Part shown: positions 1-8,711 of the stretch, in pieces
How the letters are laid out: each line of letters opens with the position of its first letter
Position numbering within the stretch: the first letter of the stretch is position 1
NCBI GenBank assembly: GCA_022712895.1
Contig: JAFLJS010000042.1
Location: 88,540 to 152,539, forward strand
Length of the DNA: 64,000 nt
DNA from: Desulfocapsa sp.
GTDB lineage: Bacteria > Desulfobacterota > Desulfobulbia > Desulfobulbales > Desulfocapsaceae
Direction of reading: 5' to 3'
Program-made: the position numbers and the translations under genes
Notes under the pieces: model-generated
Database searches by the model: none
Told to the model about the DNA's origin: nothing
The model's input: only the letters and a program-made list of their open reading frames with translations

Positions 1-630
1 CAGGAGGAGCCATTTGCCAAACAACAAACAGGCTCTTCAGCCATGGCTTATAAACGCAATCCAATGCGATCTGAACGGATGACAGGATTGAGCCGTAAAC
101 TTATGGGACTACCTGCAAATTTCGCTGCGACCTTTTCCAACCAATGGTTCGAAAGAACCCTGGACGATTCTGCAATCCGTAGAATGGACATTCCGCAGGC
201 ATTTTTGCTCACCGATGCAATCCTCAAGTTGTACATTAACATTACTAGTCAAATGGTGGTGTTTCCGAAGCAAGTTGAGCGCCATCTCCGAATGGAACTC
301 CCCTTTATGTCTACTGAGAAAATACTAATGGAAGCTGTTGCTCAAGGAGAGTCTAGGCAGGAAATGCATGAAGTTGTAAAAGAACACTCTCTTGCTGCAG
401 GGAAAGTAGTTAAGGAAGATGGACTCGACAATGACCTCCTTGAAAGACTTGCCAAAGATGATCGTATCCCCTTCTCTCTTGATGAACTCAACGACTTGGT
501 TGGTGATTACTCACAATTTACAGGGCGTGCTTCTGCTCAAACTGATGAGTACATCCTTGAGGTTGTTGTTCCGTTACTCGCTGAAAGAGAAAGCCAAATG
601 GGTGAAGTCGACTCATCACTGTCTGTGTAA
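1..630 (+). CDS. purB: adenylosuccinate lyase, C-terminal part (5' end outside window)
   Basis: Adenylosuccinate lyase removes fumarate from SAICAR and from adenylosuccinate in purine synthesis. The frame is open from base 1, so the gene is cut by the window edge; an internal ATG at 43 is not the start. The fumarase/aspartase superfamily signature GSSAMAYKRNP is at the beginning, preceded by EEPFAKQQT, and SFTGRA-type residues (FTGRASAQ) lie near the C-terminus. The EEPF...KQQ.GSSAM and SQWFERTLDDSA-like (NQWFERTLDDSAIRR) segments resemble the human-type long ADSL class rather than the short Bacillus-type enzyme. The canonical Pro in SSAMPYKRNP is Ala here. About the last 210 residues are present. 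Family assignment is firm; the subclass is judged by eye. Confidence 0.95.
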   Translation, partial: QEEPFAKQQTGSSAMAYKRNPMRSERMTGLSRKLMGLPANFAATFSNQWFERTLDDSAIRRMDIPQAFLLTDAILKLYINITSQMVVFPKQVERHLRMELPFMSTEKILMEAVAQGESRQEMHEVVKEHSLAAGKVVKEDGLDNDLLERLAKDDRIPFSLDELNDLVGDYSQFTGRASAQTDEYILEVVVPLLAERESQMGEVDSSLSV

Positions 631-650
631 ATATTACATTATCGTACGAT

Positions 651-2231
651 ATGAAACTCAATACCGTCTACTTACGTATAGCCCATAAAAGATACCACTT
701 TTTAAAGTTTATCCTTGAGGGCTATGATGGGCTCTGCCTTTTATCTACAGTTCCAGGAGATAAGGGATGCGTTTGCCTTCGATATCCCGAGAACAATGGT
801 CCCACTCTTTTTAAACTTCTAGGAAATATTTCCAAAACCATTACAGATCCCACTTCAATTAATACAAATGATATGAATCACAAATCCTTTCTTATAAAAA
901 CCTTTGGCTGCCAGATGAATGACCGTGATTCTGAAATAATGGCTCAACTCTTAAGTGAAGCTGGTTATATCGAGACCAGCGAAACAGCACAGGCCGATCT
1001 TGTTATTCTGAACACCTGTAGTATTCGAGCCAAAGCCGAACAAAAAGTTATGAGTCTCCTTGGGGTTCTTCGTAAACATAAAAAACGAAATCCTGAAATG
1101 AAAATTTGTGTAGCAGGATGTGTAGCCCAACAGGAAGGACAAGAGCTAATTCGCCGCATGGGGCACGTGGATCTTGTCGTCGGTACTCAGAATATTTACG
1201 ATATTGTACAGCTCCTCGATACGCTTGGTGACAATTCCGTGGCCACAACACTTGTCGACAACTATTCAATTCCCGCTTTTATTCCCAACTTAAAAGCAGA
1301 CGCTTCAAGCGTTACTGCTCCTGTCGCTTTTCGAAAATTCATCACCATCATGCAGGGCTGCAATAACTACTGTTCTTACTGTGTTGTGCCGCACACCAGA
1401 GGTAGGGAGATATCCCGAACAGTTAAGCATATAATTGAAGAAGCTCAATCGATAGTTGAGGCCGGTGTCAAAGAGATTACCCTCCTCGGACAGAACGTTA
1501 ACTCCTACGGACAGACCAATAGTGTAACAGAAGATGGGACCCCATACACATTCGCAAATCTCTTACGGGATGTTGCAAAAATTGACGGCTTAAAAAGACT
1601 TCGTTTCACAACATCCAACCCCAAAGATCTTTCCGATGATCTTATGAGCTGCTTTGCAGAAATAGACATTCTTTGTCCTCAGTTCCACCTCCCCGTTCAA
1701 TCCGGGTCTAACAATGTTCTTTCCGCTATGCACCGCAGATACACAAGGGAACTTTACCTAGAGAAGGTCGCGGCCTTACGCAGTTATTGTCCTGAAATTG
1801 CTTTGACCACCGATGTCATTGTCGGATTTCCTGGAGAAAGTGCTGAAGATTTTGAAGACACCATGTCGTTACTGGAAGAGGTGCAGTATAGCGGATCGTA
1901 TTCCTTCAAATACTCTGACCGACCCGGAACCCGGTCTATTGATTTCACGGATAAGGTTGAAGAAGACATTAAATCAAAACGTCTGGCTCGTTTTCAAAAA
2001 CGACAAGATGAAATAAGTCTTCTCCATAACAGGAACTATGTTGGAAAAACGTTTTCAGTCATGATTGAAAAAAATGAACATGACAAGATGGTTGGCCGTA
2101 GCGGTTCCAATCACCTTGTCCACTTTAAAGATCTCAGCAGCTGTGTAGTTGCCGGTGATATTATTCAAGCCAAAATTACCCATGCAGGTCAGCATTCACT
2201 CCAGGGTGAATCCGTATTCAAAGCCAACTAA
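651..2231 (+). CDS. miaB: tRNA-2-methylthio-N6-dimethylallyladenosine synthase MiaB, apparently with an N-terminal DUF4911 domain
   Basis: MiaB is a radical-SAM methylthiotransferase that adds a 2-methylthio group to i6A37 of tRNAs. From the ATG at 873 the protein is a normal 452-residue MiaB: N-terminal domain with cysteines in FGCQMN, NTCSIR and AGCVAQ (auxiliary 4Fe-4S cluster), then the radical-SAM motif GCNNYCSYC, and a C-terminal TRAM region. The frame stays open upstream to an ATG at 651. The extra 74 residues (YLRIAHKRYHFLKFILEGYD..LSTV..LRYP) look like DUF4911, a small domain that I recall as a separate gene next to miaB in related bacteria. Neither 651 nor 873 has a strong Shine-Dalgarno, so a true fusion, or two genes merged by loss of a stop, cannot be told apart here. 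Confidence 0.93.
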   Translation: MKLNTVYLRIAHKRYHFLKFILEGYDGLCLLSTVPGDKGCVCLRYPENNGPTLFKLLGNISKTITDPTSINTNDMNHKSFLIKTFGCQMNDRDSEIMAQLLSEAGYIETSETAQADLVILNTCSIRAKAEQKVMSLLGVLRKHKKRNPEMKICVAGCVAQQEGQELIRRMGHVDLVVGTQNIYDIVQLLDTLGDNSVATTLVDNYSIPAFIPNLKADASSVTAPVAFRKFITIMQGCNNYCSYCVVPHTRGREISRTVKHIIEEAQSIVEAGVKEITLLGQNVNSYGQTNSVTEDGTPYTFANLLRDVAKIDGLKRLRFTTSNPKDLSDDLMSCFAEIDILCPQFHLPVQSGSNNVLSAMHRRYTRELYLEKVAALRSYCPEIALTTDVIVGFPGESAEDFEDTMSLLEEVQYSGSYSFKYSDRPGTRSIDFTDKVEEDIKSKRLARFQKRQDEISLLHNRNYVGKTFSVMIEKNEHDKMVGRSGSNHLVHFKDLSSCVVAGDIIQAKITHAGQHSLQGESVFKAN

Positions 2232-2268
2232 GCACCATAACTGACTCCATCTAACAACAGGTGAAACC

Positions 2269-2913
2269 ATGATCGATCTCCACACACATACATTTTTCAG
2301 TGATGGCGCACTGGTTCCTGCAGAGCACTTACGTAGAGTTGAAGTTCTTGGTTATGAGGCTGTTGCTATAACCGACCACGCCGATAGTTCTAATCTTGAT
2401 TTTATTATTCCACGTATTGTTCTGGCAGCAGCAGAGCTTAATCCCCATTTTTCGACCCGCCTTTTGCCGGGGATTGAGCTTACTCATGTCCCCCCTGCCC
2501 TCATTGCAGACCTTACTAAAAGAGCCCGGGATCTTGGTGCCCTTGTAGTCGTGGTTCATGGCGAAACGCCTGTTGAGCCAGTCGCTCCCGGAACAAATCA
2601 AGCAGCAATCGACGCCAAAGTTGATGTCTTATCACACCCTGGATTTGTCACGGAAAAAGAGATGGATTCCGCATATGCCAACAATGTTATGGTTGAGATT
2701 TCAGGAAGAAAAGGACATTCCTTGACGAACGGTCATATAGTAAACCTTGGTCGTCAAGCTGGTGTGAAGTTTGTTGTCAATGCTGACGCCCATGAACCTG
2801 GTGATTTCCTGAACGCTATAATGGCTGAAAAAGTGGCTCTTGGCGCAGGACTGTCTCGGGATGAATACTCGATTGTATGTCAGAATGTGAGTGATTTTGT
2901 TAAAAGTCTATAG
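2269..2913 (+). CDS. PHP-domain phosphoesterase
   Basis: A 214-residue PHP (polymerase and histidinol phosphatase) family metal-dependent phosphoesterase. The metal-binding motifs are present in order: HTHT near residue 5, ITDHAD, GIE, VVHGE, SHPG, EISGRKGHS and NADAHEP near the C-terminus. The length fits single-domain PHP proteins of the YcdX type, not HisK histidinol phosphatase specifically. The gene starts 37 bases after miaB with a GGTGA Shine-Dalgarno and is probably co-transcribed with it. The substrate cannot be read from sequence. Confidence 0.85.
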   Translation: MIDLHTHTFFSDGALVPAEHLRRVEVLGYEAVAITDHADSSNLDFIIPRIVLAAAELNPHFSTRLLPGIELTHVPPALIADLTKRARDLGALVVVVHGETPVEPVAPGTNQAAIDAKVDVLSHPGFVTEKEMDSAYANNVMVEISGRKGHSLTNGHIVNLGRQAGVKFVVNADAHEPGDFLNAIMAEKVALGAGLSRDEYSIVCQNVSDFVKSL

Positions 2914-2935
2914 GCTAGTGCAGGCATAACAACCG

Positions 2936-2961
2936 ACAAAAAAAGAACCTCGGGAGTTTCT
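2936..2961 (-). terminator. weak intrinsic terminator of parE-parC
   Basis: On the minus strand a short imperfect hairpin (AGAAaCT ... AGgTTCT) overlapping the parC stop codon is followed by a run of seven T. It is placed to end the parE-parC transcript before the convergent PHP gene. Confidence 0.45.
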
Positions 2962-4933
2962 ACAGACCAGGTAGATTAAGGTTGGTTTTTTTCTCTTTCA
3001 GCTTTTTTCCTGTGGTATCAACAACTCTGCGAACAACTCGTGGGGAAACTCGTTTCCCTTTTGCGGAAGGTCCTTTGATCAAATAGTCTTCAAAAGAAAT
3101 TTCAACAATATTTGATTTTGCACGGGAAGACGGAACAAGACTTGCCCTGCAACTCTTCTCTTCTCCAAGCAATAATAACATTATTTTAGATCGTTTATGG
3201 TTTTCGAAAAGAGAATACTCTTTATCCATTATAAATTTGGGGGTTTTGAATCGTTTCACATAGCAAAGATTCTCATGCCCTTCCCTGTACACCATATTAA
3301 AGACTAAATCTTTTTCGAGCTTTCCTATCCACAGTACGTCATGCCCAATAAAAAGCTTATCTGTAACTTGGATAATTTTATAAACGCCGCTCTCAAAAAG
3401 AATCATTAAACGGTCATATTCAGAGCAACTAATGGAAAACTCACCACCTTCCTCCTTTACCTTTATCTGGTGCCCAAAAAAACCTTCTTCTCTATCGTAT
3501 TGTACCGTGAGATTTGACAAGGCTACTTTTCGAACACTTACTTCTGTGAACTCTTTGAGCTCAGTATGACGCGGATAATATTTCCCGTATTTATCCAAAA
3601 GACTATCAATGTAAGAGACAGTGTAACCAACCATATCTTTCAATTCTGTTGTGATACTTCTAATGTCTTTTCGTATGGCTCTTATTTCTTTCTGCTGTTT
3701 ATTGATATCGTACCTTGATATCCGTTTAATTCGAATCTCAAGGAGGCGCTCTATATCCTCTGTTGTTATTGGACGATCAAATTCTTCCGTATAAGCTTCA
3801 AGTGCTGTATCGACACTTTCGAAAACCGCTTTGTAACTCGTCTCTTCTTCAATCTGTTTGTACAGGCGCTCTTCGATAAAAATCTGCTCAAGAAGTCGAG
3901 CATGTAGCTTATCAAGCAGTCTTCCAAGATCGATCTCAAGCTCAGCCTGAAGATCTTTTACCAGTTTGTCGGTAGTAAAGTGCAACACCTTCTCGACTGT
4001 CGAGACAGTTGGGGCATCACCCTGTATTATCGTGAGATTAGGACTGATCGGAACTTCGCAATCACTGAATGCATAGAGTGCTTTTATGGTATCTTTGGCG
4101 TAGATTCCACGGGCAAGCTTCACTTCAATTTCTACCTCTTCTGCCGTATAGTCATTGATTGAAACAATCTTTATTTTCCCGGCCTTGGCAGCTTTTTCTA
4201 CGGAATCGATCAGTGACTGGGTAGTTGTCGTGTAGGGAATTTCTTTAATAATAATTGTTTTCTCGTTTGCCTCTTCCAGGCGAGCCCTGCACTTTATCTT
4301 GCCATTGCCATGATCGTACATGGAGACATCAAGAAGGCCACCCTGTAAAAAATCGGGAAAGATTTCAAACTCTTCATCCCTGAGTATTTTTTTCTGCGCC
4401 TCAAGTAGTTCGCAAAAATTATGGGGCATTATTTTGGTCGCCATACCAACAGCAATCCCCTCAATGCCAGTAAGCAAAAGCATTGGAATTTTACATGGCA
4501 AGGTAACGGGTTCTTGCATCCTGCCATCATAAGAATCAACGAATTCAGTAATGTCCTTGTTAAACATAACCTCCTTGGCAAGGGGCGACAAGCGACACTC
4601 GATATACCGGGGAGCTGATGCCTGATCTCCCGTGAATATGTTCCCGTAATTTCCCTGTCGATCGATCAGGTATCCTTTATTGGCCAGATTGACCAGGGCA
4701 GCAAATATTGATTGATCGCCATGGGGATGAAGTTTCATGGTAGCCCCAACCACATTGGCAACTTTATGGTAACGCCCATCATCCATATTGTGCAGAGTTT
4801 GAAGAATACGACGTTGTACAGGTTTTAGCCCATCGTTGATATGGGGAATAGCACGTTCTTTAATTACATAGGAAGTGTATTCGAGAAAATTGTAATCAAA
4901 AAGCTGTTGTAGTTTACCGTACTGTGAATCCAC
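2960..4933 (-). CDS. parC: DNA topoisomerase IV subunit A (short form)
   Basis: Type IIA topoisomerase A subunit, the DNA-cleaving half. The catalytic Tyr is Tyr110 in ASAPRYIE; the quinolone-region helix HPHGDQSIF carries Ser75 where ParC/GyrA have their resistance serine. At 657 residues it is shorter than E. coli ParC (about 750) or GyrA (about 870); the C-terminal beta-pinwheel is reduced, and the protein ends in a basic tail rich in Lys and Arg. This compact architecture is known from atypical ParC/GyrA paralogues in Chlamydia and Bacteroidetes-like lineages. It lies 12 bases downstream of parE, as an operon. Confidence 0.88.
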   Translation of the reverse strand: MDSQYGKLQQLFDYNFLEYTSYVIKERAIPHINDGLKPVQRRILQTLHNMDDGRYHKVANVVGATMKLHPHGDQSIFAALVNLANKGYLIDRQGNYGNIFTGDQASAPRYIECRLSPLAKEVMFNKDITEFVDSYDGRMQEPVTLPCKIPMLLLTGIEGIAVGMATKIMPHNFCELLEAQKKILRDEEFEIFPDFLQGGLLDVSMYDHGNGKIKCRARLEEANEKTIIIKEIPYTTTTQSLIDSVEKAAKAGKIKIVSINDYTAEEVEIEVKLARGIYAKDTIKALYAFSDCEVPISPNLTIIQGDAPTVSTVEKVLHFTTDKLVKDLQAELEIDLGRLLDKLHARLLEQIFIEERLYKQIEEETSYKAVFESVDTALEAYTEEFDRPITTEDIERLLEIRIKRISRYDINKQQKEIRAIRKDIRSITTELKDMVGYTVSYIDSLLDKYGKYYPRHTELKEFTEVSVRKVALSNLTVQYDREEGFFGHQIKVKEEGGEFSISCSEYDRLMILFESGVYKIIQVTDKLFIGHDVLWIGKLEKDLVFNMVYREGHENLCYVKRFKTPKFIMDKEYSLFENHKRSKIMLLLLGEEKSCRASLVPSSRAKSNIVEISFEDYLIKGPSAKGKRVSPRVVRRVVDTTGKKLKEKKTNLNLPGL

Positions 4934-4945
4934 GTGTCTTTGCTC

Positions 4946-6775
4946 CTAAAGGAGGTGTTCCATAATATATTGTTTGCGCTCAGGAGTGTTTTTCCCCATA
5001 TAGAAAGAAAGCACTTCTGACATTTCACTGACAGACCCCATATCTACCTGTTTTAGAATAATATCAGGACCAATAAACTGCTTGAATTCTTTTGGCGAAA
5101 TTTCTCCAAGTCCCTTAAAACGGGTTATTTCAACTGCCTTTTTCTTCTTTTTACCTCTTCCCTGGAGAGCCTTTATTGCAGCATCACGCTCTTTTTTGGT
5201 GTAACAATATTTTGTTTCACTTCGGGTCCTCACTCTAAATATTGGTGTCTCAAGGATATACACATGACCAAGTTTTACCAATGGTTCGAAATAATGAAGG
5301 AAAAAAGTGAGGAGTAGGTTTCTAATATGCAAACCATCAACATCTGCGTCAGTCGCGAGTATTACTTTATCAAAACGTAAGTCAGTGATTGAGTTCTCTA
5401 TATTCAGAGAGCGCATCAAGGCATACATTTCATCATTTTTGTAAAGCAGGGCCAGTTTCTGACCAAGTACGTTCATCGGTTTGCCTTTCAACGAGAAAAC
5501 CGCCTGAGTCATAGGATCTCTTGAGGAGACTATGGAGCCAGCAGCTGATTGGCCCTCTGTGATAAAGACCATATTCTCTTTACCAGGTTCTGAGGCTTTC
5601 TTCCGTGAAGGATGATACTTACAGTCCTTTAACTGTGCAATTTTAAGGGCAACCTTCCTCGCTTTGGCCTTTGCTTCCTTGCGAACTGACTGAAGTTCTT
5701 TGCGTACCTTTTGATTGCGCTGCACTTTCTCAAGGACACGTTCAGCAAGTTCATTGTCTTTATAAAGCGCTGCAGAAACTGTATCTTTTACTTTATTAAC
5801 GATCCAGGAACGAATATCGGTGTTGCCCAGCTTGTTTTTGGTCTGTGATTCAAAAACAGGATCAACAATTTTTATGGCTAACGTTCCAACAATACCATCT
5901 CGTACATCATTGCCTGAGAATTTTTTTCCGGAGAACTCATTTACACCCTTGAGCAAGCCTTCACGAAAAGCGGAAAGATGGGTCCCTCCTTCACTGGTAT
6001 AGGTTCCGTTTACAAAACTGTAGTAGGTGTCGCTATATCCCTCAGTATGTGAAAAGGCAAATGCAAGGGTTGAATCACGGTAATAGACAGGGTCGTATAT
6101 GTTTTGATCACCAAGTTCTTTGTCGAGAAGGTCGAGCAAACCTGCTTCAGAATAAAAGAGCTCTTTATCAAGATAAATTTTCAGCCCTGCATTGAGATAG
6201 GCGTAGCGCCACAACCTTTTCCCAACATACTCAAGGTTAAAAGCAAAATCCTGAAACAGTTCTTTGTCAGGTATGAACTCAATGAGTGTGCCGTCTTTTT
6301 CTTTGGTTTTCCCTTTCCCCTGGCTTAGCAAAGTCCCGTTAGAAAAGTCGGCAGTGGCAAATTTTCCATCTCTAAAGGCCGTTACCCTGAAAAAATCAGA
6401 CATTGCATTAACAGCTTTTGTGCCAACACCGTTTAGCCCAACGGAGAATTGAAAAACATCTGTGGAATATTTTGCGCCAGTATTAATTCGAGACACGCAA
6501 TCAACAAGTTTGCCAAGGGGGATACCACGGCCGAAATCACGGACTGTCACCTTCCCCTCTTCCGATAACGCAACATCAATTCGCTTCCCGGCGCCCATAA
6601 TAAATTCATCAACGGCATTATCTATTACCTCTTTTAAGAGAATATAAATACCATCGTCAGGGTGCGATCCGGAGCCCAAACGACCGATATACATACCGGG
6701 ACGTTTGCGGATATGCTCAAGCGAACTGAGCGTTTTTACTTTACTTTCGTCGTAAACTTGTGGTTTTTTTGACAT
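4946..6775 (-). CDS. parE: DNA topoisomerase IV subunit B (atypical TOPRIM motif)
   Basis: ATPase subunit of topoisomerase IV. It has the GHKL ATPase N-terminus (EVIDNAVDEF near residue 50, DFGRGIP near 80, GLNGVGTKAVNA near 113), the transducer domain, and the TOPRIM domain with DADVDG at 476. The TOPRIM glutamate motif reads EGQSAAGS at 407-414 instead of the usual EGDSAGGS; the catalytic Glu is kept but the Asp and one Gly are changed. The length of 609 residues is slightly short for ParE. It starts with an ATG directly upstream of the divergent thiD region and is co-transcribed with parC. Confidence 0.88.
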   Translation of the reverse strand: MSKKPQVYDESKVKTLSSLEHIRKRPGMYIGRLGSGSHPDDGIYILLKEVIDNAVDEFIMGAGKRIDVALSEEGKVTVRDFGRGIPLGKLVDCVSRINTGAKYSTDVFQFSVGLNGVGTKAVNAMSDFFRVTAFRDGKFATADFSNGTLLSQGKGKTKEKDGTLIEFIPDKELFQDFAFNLEYVGKRLWRYAYLNAGLKIYLDKELFYSEAGLLDLLDKELGDQNIYDPVYYRDSTLAFAFSHTEGYSDTYYSFVNGTYTSEGGTHLSAFREGLLKGVNEFSGKKFSGNDVRDGIVGTLAIKIVDPVFESQTKNKLGNTDIRSWIVNKVKDTVSAALYKDNELAERVLEKVQRNQKVRKELQSVRKEAKAKARKVALKIAQLKDCKYHPSRKKASEPGKENMVFITEGQSAAGSIVSSRDPMTQAVFSLKGKPMNVLGQKLALLYKNDEMYALMRSLNIENSITDLRFDKVILATDADVDGLHIRNLLLTFFLHYFEPLVKLGHVYILETPIFRVRTRSETKYCYTKKERDAAIKALQGRGKKKKKAVEITRFKGLGEISPKEFKQFIGPDIILKQVDMGSVSEMSEVLSFYMGKNTPERKQYIMEHLL

Positions 6776-6905
6776 TTCCTAGTAAGCTGCAATGGTTGCT
6801 GTGGAGGTCTATTTCTTGGATGTTGCAATAGTATTGCATTTTATTATATTTGGCAACAAGTGGAATTGTTGTTTGAAATTAAAGCTTTTTTGGGAGGGAA
6901 TATCA

Positions 6906-7736
6906 TTGTTACGTGAAGCGACAGTGCTGGCAATTGCAGGATCTGACCCAAGCGGTGGCGCTGGCATACAGGCCGATTTGAAGACCATGACAACCGTCGG
7001 GGTCTATGGGGCCGCCGCCATAACCTGCCTTACCGTCCAAAACTCTTTAGGTGTACAGAGAGTGCACCCTCTTGACCCTGAACTCGTTAAGCAGCAGGTA
7101 CAGTCTGTACTCGATGATCATTTCGTCACCCATATAAAAATCGGTATGCTCGGCAGCCTCGAAGTGGTGCAGGTAATGAGTACAGTGCTGGAAGATTTTG
7201 AGGGAACAGTGGTTTTTGACCCGGTTCTTGCTGCCACAACTGGTGAATCCCTGCTCTCTGGAGGTGGGTTAGAGTTCTTAAAAACAAAACTCTTGGGCCA
7301 TATTTCTTATCTTACTCCTAACAGACAGGAACTTGAATCGTTGGCAGGAGATTCTGTTAAAACAATAGAGGATGGCATTCAACGTGCAATGTCATTATTG
7401 GCAAAATACCCCTCGATGAAAGGAATAATCGTCAAAGGTGGTCACTTTTCCACTGGCCAGTCAATTATTCGTGATATTTTAGTTTTGCAGAATGGTAAAC
7501 AAATTGAATCAAAACGACAACGAATCGTCAATCACAACCTCCACGGAACCGGTTGCACCTATTCCAGCGCCCTTAGCTCATATTTGCTTCTCGAAAAATC
7601 TGTTGAACATGCATTCAAGAAAAGCTGCGATTTCATGGGTACTGTAATTCAAAGGGGGAACAAAATTCAGATTGCTAAAAGCAATACCAATGGCCCACTC
7701 ATTCATCACTTATATCATCATGAGATTGACGGGTAG
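6906..7736 (+). CDS. thiD: hydroxymethylpyrimidine/phosphomethylpyrimidine kinase
   Basis: ThiD phosphorylates HMP and then HMP-P in thiamine biosynthesis. The ribokinase-fold motifs are clear: IAGSDPSGGAGIQADLKT at the N-terminus, KIGMLGS, DPVLAATTGE, LTPNRQE, and the active-site HGTGCTYSSA with the catalytic Cys. I choose the TTG at 6906 because a GGGAGG Shine-Dalgarno sits 8 bases upstream and the protein then begins just before the conserved strand (276 residues, normal for ThiD); the longer frame from 6792 adds 38 non-conserved residues. No TPP riboswitch is visible upstream. Confidence 0.92.
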   Translation: MLREATVLAIAGSDPSGGAGIQADLKTMTTVGVYGAAAITCLTVQNSLGVQRVHPLDPELVKQQVQSVLDDHFVTHIKIGMLGSLEVVQVMSTVLEDFEGTVVFDPVLAATTGESLLSGGGLEFLKTKLLGHISYLTPNRQELESLAGDSVKTIEDGIQRAMSLLAKYPSMKGIIVKGGHFSTGQSIIRDILVLQNGKQIESKRQRIVNHNLHGTGCTYSSALSSYLLLEKSVEHAFKKSCDFMGTVIQRGNKIQIAKSNTNGPLIHHLYHHEIDG

Positions 7737-7768
7737 TTTTTCCACTACAGGTTTTGCCCATTCTCCTT

Positions 7769-8041
7769 TCAACGAAATACGTGATCAAGACTGCACCTAG
7801 TCTTTTGTATTCCAATTGCTTTACGCTGTGCCATGATAGCGCTAAACTCATCATGGCCAAGGGTGGAATCCTTTTGATGGGCGACATGCACCAGACAGTC
7901 TATGCAGATATGAAATAGGTGATATGCGTGAGATTCAACATGTTCCCAGCAGTTCTTTTTCTTGCTTTTCTTCAAAAAACAAGAAGACTGCCCATTGCAC
8001 TGCATAATCTCCCAACATGTTACCTCTATCTGTCTAAGCAT
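7769..8041 (-). CDS. small protein with two CW-type cysteine motifs
   Basis: A 90-residue cysteine-rich protein. It has CWE at residues 9-11 and again at 31-33, with Cys15, Cys21, Cys46 and Cys49 spaced between and after (CWEIMQC...C...CWE...CIDC). This pattern recalls the small two-CW cysteine domain found alone or attached to signalling proteins in Desulfobacterota; it probably binds a metal, but that is inference. The start is well supported by GGAGGGAACC directly before the ATG. It is convergent with thiD and has no obvious operon partner. Confidence 0.6.
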   Translation of the reverse strand: MLRQIEVTCWEIMQCNGQSSCFLKKSKKKNCWEHVESHAYHLFHICIDCLVHVAHQKDSTLGHDEFSAIMAQRKAIGIQKTRCSLDHVFR

Positions 8042-8693
8042 GGTTCCCTCCGGATTTAAATCCTTTAATAAGTTAATAGCCTGCTAATCATGGTGCTCCT
8101 GGCTCTTGAACAATATCCCTTAACTTTTTTCCTATCTCACTGATCCTTCAATAATAAAAGTTACCCTGCCGCCTTGAGTAAGTAAAATTTATAATAATAA
8201 TGTTTAGCTTTGGTTTGATTAATGCTAGACCCTAATTAACAGACTTACATTCTGAATAAAAAAGGAGGAAACCTTGCAGCTCCTCTGCAACTAGTTGCGA
8301 GTTCCACCGTCAGAAATTATGTTCTACCCTATTTGGTCACTGCTTTTAAAAGTGTGCATCCCGATGTACACTTTTAATATGCTGGCTTGTAACACTAAAA
8401 CAGTAAATAAACTGACCCTGGAATGTTCCGTTTATCTTGGTTTTCTTAAAGCTGAGACTGGACATCAACAAACCAACGTAACGAACTGGTTTAGCGGACT
8501 ATCTACATTGCCAACAGGTGCAGCAGAAGACCCGAACAAGGAACTCTTCTGTGACGTACAAAAGGATTTGAAGAAGTATAAATGAGGTATGCGGGAACCT
8601 GGATGGTGTTCTTCCGTTTAGCTACAAGAAGTAAAGCACTTCCAGAATATGAACCATTTTACAACAATACAATAAACGCTCTTCACAGAAGCA
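8042..8693. other. 652-base region without a secure gene
   Basis: It holds a strong hairpin at 8346-8377 (14-base arms TTAAAAGTGTGCAT / ATGTACACTTTTAA including one G-U pair, tetraloop CCCG) and a Shine-Dalgarno-like AAAGGAGGAAACC at 8261-8273 that leads only to a seven-codon-long TTG frame. A plus-strand frame from TTG 8295 or ATG 8319 to 8585 would give up to 96 residues ending DLKKYK, but it resembles no family I know and has no good Shine-Dalgarno. I leave it as a possible hypothetical gene. Confidence 0.4.
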
Positions 8694-8711
8694 ATGCGCA
8701 AGGACAACAAA

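Noticed and set aside
6776..6905. TPP riboswitch expected upstream of thiD
   Set aside because: No CTGAGA / ACCTGA-type thi-box elements are present in the leader.
8295..8585. 96-residue plus-strand reading frame
   Set aside because: TTG start right after a stop, no matching Shine-Dalgarno, no recognisable family, and it spans a strong hairpin; kept only as a remark in the region entry.
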